Below are positions 4,531-7,772 of a DNA stretch of 7,772 nt, one piece after another; within the stretch, counting starts at the first letter, position 1, and every line of letters starts with the position of its first letter. The notes beneath the pieces are model-generated. The model was not told where the DNA came from and did not search any database. It saw only the letters and a list, made by a program, of their open reading frames with translations. The stretch comes from Phycisphaeraceae bacterium (GTDB lineage: Bacteria; Planctomycetota; Phycisphaerae; Phycisphaerales; UBA1924). The position numbers and the translations under genes were made by a program. The stretch is taken from NCBI GenBank assembly GCA_009827215.1, contig WUAJ01000108.1:1-7772 (forward strand). The letters are read 5' to 3'.

Positions 4531-6291
4531 ATGATCCGCACCGCAGGCATCCCGGTCTCCAAAGGTCTCGTCATCGGACGCGTCTATCTGCTGGAGCAAG
4601 ACCGGTCCCTCCGCGTCGGACGCCAGACCATCGCTCCCGAAGACGCGCCGGCACAGCTCGAACGCTTTGAACTGGCGAGGAGAGCCGCGATCGCGGACCT
4701 CGACGCGCTCCACGAAGAATCCACAGGCGAGATGGGCGAGGAAGCCGCCAAAATCTTCCTCTTCCATATCGGCGCATTGAATGATCCAACGATCCTCAAT
4801 CCGATCCGCACGCTCATCGAGACCGAGCATGTCACCCCAGAGTTCGCAACAAGCTCGACGCTCAAGAAGCTCGCTGACCGCTTCGCCAAGCACCCCGACT
4901 CAACTTTCCAATCCAAAGTGGACGACCTACGTGACCTCGCGTCACGCTTGCTTTCCAAGCTCTCCGGAAAGTCCGCCGCGACGCTCGCGAAAGTCGCGGA
5001 GAACACCGTCATCGTCGCACGCGATCTGACCCCGACCCAGACCGCTGGTTTCAATCGTGAGCATGTCACCGGCTTCGTCACCGATCTCGGCGGACGCACA
5101 TCCCACACCGCGATTGTCGCCGGCGCACTTTCGCTCCCAGCAGTCGTCGGCGCCAAAAACATCACCGCACGCGCCCGCGATGGACAAACCATCATCGTCG
5201 ATGGTTCCAAAGGCACCATCATCCTTGATCCCGATGCCGACACCATCCAGGAATACAAGGAACGCATCAAAGCCGCCGAGCAAACACGGATCTCACTCCA
5301 CGAACTCGCGGACCTCCCCGCGATCACGACAGACGGCGTAGAAATCGAGCTGCTGGGAAACATCGAGTTCGCCGAAGAAATCGACACACTCCTCAACGAA
5401 GGCGGGCTCGGTGTCGGCCTCTATCGCACCGAGTTCCTCTATCTCACCGGACAAAACGCTCCAACTGAAGAAGATCATTTCAACGAATACGCCCAGTGCA
5501 TCCGCATGCTCGAGGGCAAACCGCTCACCATCCGTACCGTCGACCTCGGCGCCGACAAATACACCCAGCACCAAGAAGAAACACCAGAGCGCAACCCCTT
5601 CCTCGGACTGCGATCCATCCGCTACTCGCTCTCCAACCAACGAATGTTCCGCACCCAGCTCCGCGCCATTCTCCGAGCAAGCGCCTTTGGTCCAGTCAAA
5701 ATCATGTTCCCCCTCATCACCAACATCGCCGAGTTCAGATCCGCGAAGTACTTCCTCCACGAGGAGATGGAAGAGCTCGCCGAGGAGGGGATCAAATACA
5801 ACCCGAACATCGAGGTCGGGATGATGGTCGAGGTCCCCGCCGCAGCACTCATGGCTTCCGCCTTTGCGCGAGAAGTCGACTTTTTCTCGGTCGGTACCAA
5901 TGACCTGGTTCAGTACACCCTTGCCGTTGACCGAACAAATGAGAGGGTCGCGTCGTTGTATACACCGATCCACCCCGCCGTCCTCCGGCTCGTCCGCGAT
6001 GTCGCAAGAGCGGGAAGAAAGCGGGATATCCCTGTTTCTTGCTGTGGACAGTCTGCCGCCGATCCCGCATTCGCCGCATTGCTGATCGGGCTCGGCGTGC
6101 GTACCCTTTCTGTGACGGCATCGAGCCTCCCATTGGTCAAAAGAACCATCCGAGCACTCGACACCAGCAGATGCGAACGGATCGTTAAAAGAGCGATCGG
6201 GTTCGATTCAGAAGCCGAAGCATCGAGCTATGTGCTCAATCGGCTGAAAAAGATAGTCCCAGAGGTCTTCGACGGTCGTCCCGTCGCCTGA
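4531..6291 (+). CDS. ptsI: PTS enzyme I (phosphoenolpyruvate-protein phosphotransferase)
   Basis: Enzyme I takes phosphate from phosphoenolpyruvate onto a histidine and passes it to HPr, the first cytoplasmic step of the phosphotransferase system. The ATG at 4531 gives 586 residues (E. coli: 575) and starts with MIRTAGIPVSKGLVIGRVYL, the usual family N-terminus. Domains in order: the HPr-binding helical region within about 35-145; the phospho-histidine domain with GGRTSHTAIVAG (188-199, active His192); the PEP-binding barrel with GLYRTEFLYL (Arg299), RTVDLGADK (Arg336), NPFLGLRSIR (355-364), GMMVEVPAA (Glu434), FSVGTNDLVQYTLAVDRTN (Asn457, Asp458, Arg468) and PVSCCGQSAAD (Cys505). These match the E. 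coli residues Arg296, Arg332, Glu431, Asn454, Asp455, Arg465 and Cys502. One oddity is CGQ where most family members have CGE after the catalytic Cys. No HPr or enzyme II gene is in the window, so it may serve a regulatory PTS or partners elsewhere. The ribosome binding site is weak. Confidence 0.96.
   Translation: MIRTAGIPVSKGLVIGRVYLLEQDRSLRVGRQTIAPEDAPAQLERFELARRAAIADLDALHEESTGEMGEEAAKIFLFHIGALNDPTILNPIRTLIETEHVTPEFATSSTLKKLADRFAKHPDSTFQSKVDDLRDLASRLLSKLSGKSAATLAKVAENTVIVARDLTPTQTAGFNREHVTGFVTDLGGRTSHTAIVAGALSLPAVVGAKNITARARDGQTIIVDGSKGTIILDPDADTIQEYKERIKAAEQTRISLHELADLPAITTDGVEIELLGNIEFAEEIDTLLNEGGLGVGLYRTEFLYLTGQNAPTEEDHFNEYAQCIRMLEGKPLTIRTVDLGADKYTQHQEETPERNPFLGLRSIRYSLSNQRMFRTQLRAILRASAFGPVKIMFPLITNIAEFRSAKYFLHEEMEELAEEGIKYNPNIEVGMMVEVPAAALMASAFAREVDFFSVGTNDLVQYTLAVDRTNERVASLYTPIHPAVLRLVRDVARAGRKRDIPVSCCGQSAADPAFAALLIGLGVRTLSVTASSLPLVKRTIRALDTSRCERIVKRAIGFDSEAEASSYVLNRLKKIVPEVFDGRPVA
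6270..6286 (+). other. Small hairpin at the end of ptsI
   Basis: CGACGG (6270-6275) and CCGTCG (6281-6286) form a perfect 6-bp stem with a 5-base loop, ending just before the ptsI stop (6289-6291). No T-tract follows, so it is at most a weak or accessory terminator, or an mRNA 3' structure. Confidence 0.2.
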
Positions 6292-6593
6292 CCTCCGACA
6301 AAGACCACGCGCCGTGTGCACAACCGCGCCATCCGGATCTCGCCCCGCGACTCGTCCGCTCATCAGAGCAACGAGCAACCGCGGCTACAAGCAATCCGCA
6401 ACGCAAGACACGCACCGCGCACAACCAGTCTGCGAGCGAAGTGCTTTGGAAAACCGCACGCGCCTGACCATCCAAACGATCACAAGCGCCCCAGCGCGCC
6501 ACCCTGCCGTGTCTACTCTCGGCTCAGCGATCACACGGACCAGCGCCCACGCGACATCCATTGCACGCTCCACGATGACCCAGGAACCAAGCA
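6292..6593 (+). promoter_or_regulatory. Spacer between ptsI and the RNase E/G gene, probable leader
   Basis: These 302 bp hold no convincing gene on either strand. The short open frames that exist give Arg/His/Pro-rich or Trp/Arg-rich translations with no family character. The plus strand is C-rich (about 40% C against 23% G by hand count). No good promoter pair was found. The region most likely holds the promoter and 5' leader of the RNase E/G gene; in E. coli the rne leader is the site of autoregulation, but I see no specific matching structure here. Confidence 0.4.
6582..6586 (+). promoter_or_regulatory. Ribosome binding site of the RNase E/G gene
   Basis: AGGAA stands 7 bases before the ATG at 6594 and supports that start. 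A nearby ATG at 6575 is out of frame. Confidence 0.55.
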
Positions 6594-7772
6594 ATGACCG
6601 ACGATGCCAAAGCATCCAATGATGCCGCGAATGAATCCGTAAACGAAGATTCGACCAACACCGAATCCACCACGAAAAAGAAAACCTCCAAGAAAAAGAC
6701 CGCGAAGAAAACAACAAAGAAACCCGCCGCTAAAAAAACGACCAAGAAGACTGCTAAGAAAACAACCAAGAAGACCACCAAGAAAAAGGTCTCCAAGAAG
6801 ACTGCCAAAAAGGTCGCCGCTAAGGACGACGCAGTAGAGCCTGTTGCTGAATCGATCGAACCAGCAACCGAGGAATCCAGCGCCGATGAGCCGTCGTCTG
6901 AGACGACCAAAAAGACAAAGAAGAAGACCTCCAAACGCACCACCAAGAAGACCAGCAAAGCGTCTTCAAAGCCAGCAGCGAAATCCAAGAAGGACGAAAA
7001 GCGCCCATACACCGAGATGATCGTCAACTATGTCCCAGGCGAGGACTGCCGCATCGCGATCCTCGAAGACGGACAACTCGAAGATGTCTTCTCCGAGCAC
7101 ACCAACCGAGTCTCGCGCGTCAACAACATCTATGTCGGACGCGTCGCCAATGTTGAACCATCCATCCAAGCCGCGTTCATCGACTTCGGAACCGAACTCA
7201 ACGGCTTCCTCCACATCTCCGACATTCACCCCCAGTACTTCGCCAAAGGCGACGACAAAACCGAACGCGTCGGGAAGAAAACCCCCCACCGCGAGCGCCC
7301 ACCGATCCAAGACTGCCTCAAGAAAGGCCAAGAGATCATCGTCCAGGTCCTCAAAGAAGGCGTAGGAACCAAAGGCCCGTCGCTCACTTCCTACCTCTCC
7401 ATCCCAGGACGCTTCCTCGTCATGATGCCGGGGATGGACAAGGTCGGAGTCTCACGCAAAGAAGAAGACGACGACAAACGCAAAGCCGCCAAAACAATCC
7501 TCAACACCCTCGACCTTCCTGAAGGATTCGGATTCATCCTGCGAACCGCAGGATTCGATCGCAACAAAACCGAACTCAAGCGCGACCTCGCGTACCTCAA
7601 CCGACTCTGGGCCGACATGGAGAAACGGCGTAAGTCAGGGAAGAAACCACGACTGCTCTACTCCGAGTCCGACCTCCTCGTCCGCACTGTCCGTGATCTG
7701 CTGTCTTCGGATGTGGACCGCGTCGTCATCGATTCGGAAGCGGCGCTCAAACGCGTCGGACGATTCGTCAAG
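6594..7772 (+). CDS. rne: Ribonuclease E/G with lysine-rich N-terminal tail (C-terminus off the right edge)
   Basis: RNase E/G is a single-strand endoribonuclease that processes rRNA and starts mRNA decay. The frame is open to the edge (393 codons). Residues 28-77 and 105-133 are Lys/Thr/Ala-rich (KKTAKKTTKK-like units), separated by an acidic stretch (78-103), and all precede the enzyme proper, which starts near 139 (YTEMIVNYVPGEDCRIAIL). The S1 RNA-binding domain spans about 165-275: NNIYVGRVANVEPSIQAAFI, then DFGTELNGFLHISDI. Phe195 and Phe205 correspond to the RNA-binding Phe57 and Phe67 of E. coli RNase E. VSRKEED (286-292) and ILRTAG (315-320) form the 5'-monophosphate sensor, with Arg317/Thr318 equal to Arg169/Thr170. 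The Mg-binding aspartates of the DNase I-like domain and the zinc link would lie beyond the edge and cannot be checked. Whether this is best called RNase E or G cannot be decided without the C-terminus. It may be co-transcribed with ptsI. Confidence 0.93.
   Translation, partial: MTDDAKASNDAANESVNEDSTNTESTTKKKTSKKKTAKKTTKKPAAKKTTKKTAKKTTKKTTKKKVSKKTAKKVAAKDDAVEPVAESIEPATEESSADEPSSETTKKTKKKTSKRTTKKTSKASSKPAAKSKKDEKRPYTEMIVNYVPGEDCRIAILEDGQLEDVFSEHTNRVSRVNNIYVGRVANVEPSIQAAFIDFGTELNGFLHISDIHPQYFAKGDDKTERVGKKTPHRERPPIQDCLKKGQEIIVQVLKEGVGTKGPSLTSYLSIPGRFLVMMPGMDKVGVSRKEEDDDKRKAAKTILNTLDLPEGFGFILRTAGFDRNKTELKRDLAYLNRLWADMEKRRKSGKKPRLLYSESDLLVRTVRDLLSSDVDRVVIDSEAALKRVGRFVK
6675..6992 (+). repeat. Low-complexity lysine/threonine-coding repeats in the RNase E/G tail
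   Basis: Two purine-rich blocks (6675-6824 and 6906-6992) are built from irregular copies of ACCAAGAAG-like units encoding TKK, TAKK and AAKK. They flank an acidic-coding stretch (about 6825-6902). Synonymous codons vary (AAA/AAG, ACC/ACA/ACG/ACT), so the composition appears held at protein level rather than by recent DNA slippage. Confidence 0.7.

Noticed and set aside
4584..5396. Minus-strand frame of 270 codons antisense to ptsI
   Set aside because: It is Ser/Arg-rich and antisense to the conserved His-domain region of enzyme I, so it is a composition effect.
6314..6622. Plus-strand frames of 102 and 93 codons in the ptsI-rne spacer
   Set aside because: Both have Arg/Thr/Pro/His-rich translations with no ribosome binding site and no domain, and they run into the real start of RNase E/G.
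6524..7027. Minus-strand frame with a very hydrophobic Phe/Val/Leu-rich translation, like a membrane protein
   Set aside because: It is the exact antisense of the Lys/Thr repeats of RNase E/G (AAG read backwards gives CTT, and shifted frames give TTC/GTC). The hydrophobicity is an artefact.

Overview
The window looks like a chromosomal segment from a planctomycete, most likely of the Phycisphaerae/Phycisphaerales type. The clues are the secreted protein with two C-terminal dockerin/EF-hand-like NFLDVSA repeats, a Rho of the planctomycete-like form (PPKAGKTT Walker A, ASSND segment), a lysine-rich tail on RNase E/G, moderately high GC, and mostly weak Shine-Dalgarno sequences. The assignment is inference from protein style, not from a marker gene.

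Layout. Positions 1-622 (minus) hold the N-terminal 207 residues of an exported protein that runs off the left edge. It is divergent, across 265 bp, from a winged-helix regulator of ArsR-like type (888-1484, plus). The regulator converges on a second exported protein with a dockerin-like tail (1493-2830, minus), with only 8 bp between the two stop codons. Upstream of that gene on the minus strand, 116 bp away, is rho (2947-4179), which encodes transcription termination factor Rho. A 351-bp divergent region (4180-4530) separates rho from ptsI (4531-6291, plus), which encodes PTS enzyme I. After a 302-bp gap, a gene for RNase E/G with a long lysine-rich N-terminal tail begins at 6594 and runs off the right edge.

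How it fits together. The right half holds cell-maintenance genes: transcription termination (Rho), phosphoryl transfer from PEP (enzyme I) and mRNA/rRNA processing (RNase E/G). The left half holds accessory exported proteins and a local regulator. I found no mobile element, CRISPR array, tRNA, rRNA or phage gene. I see no clear new multi-gene system. The most unusual points are the altered RNA-binding domain and the insertion in Rho, the histone H1-like tail on RNase E/G, the closeness of rho and rne, the C-rich G-poor leader of ptsI, and a strong excess of GATC in the rho region.
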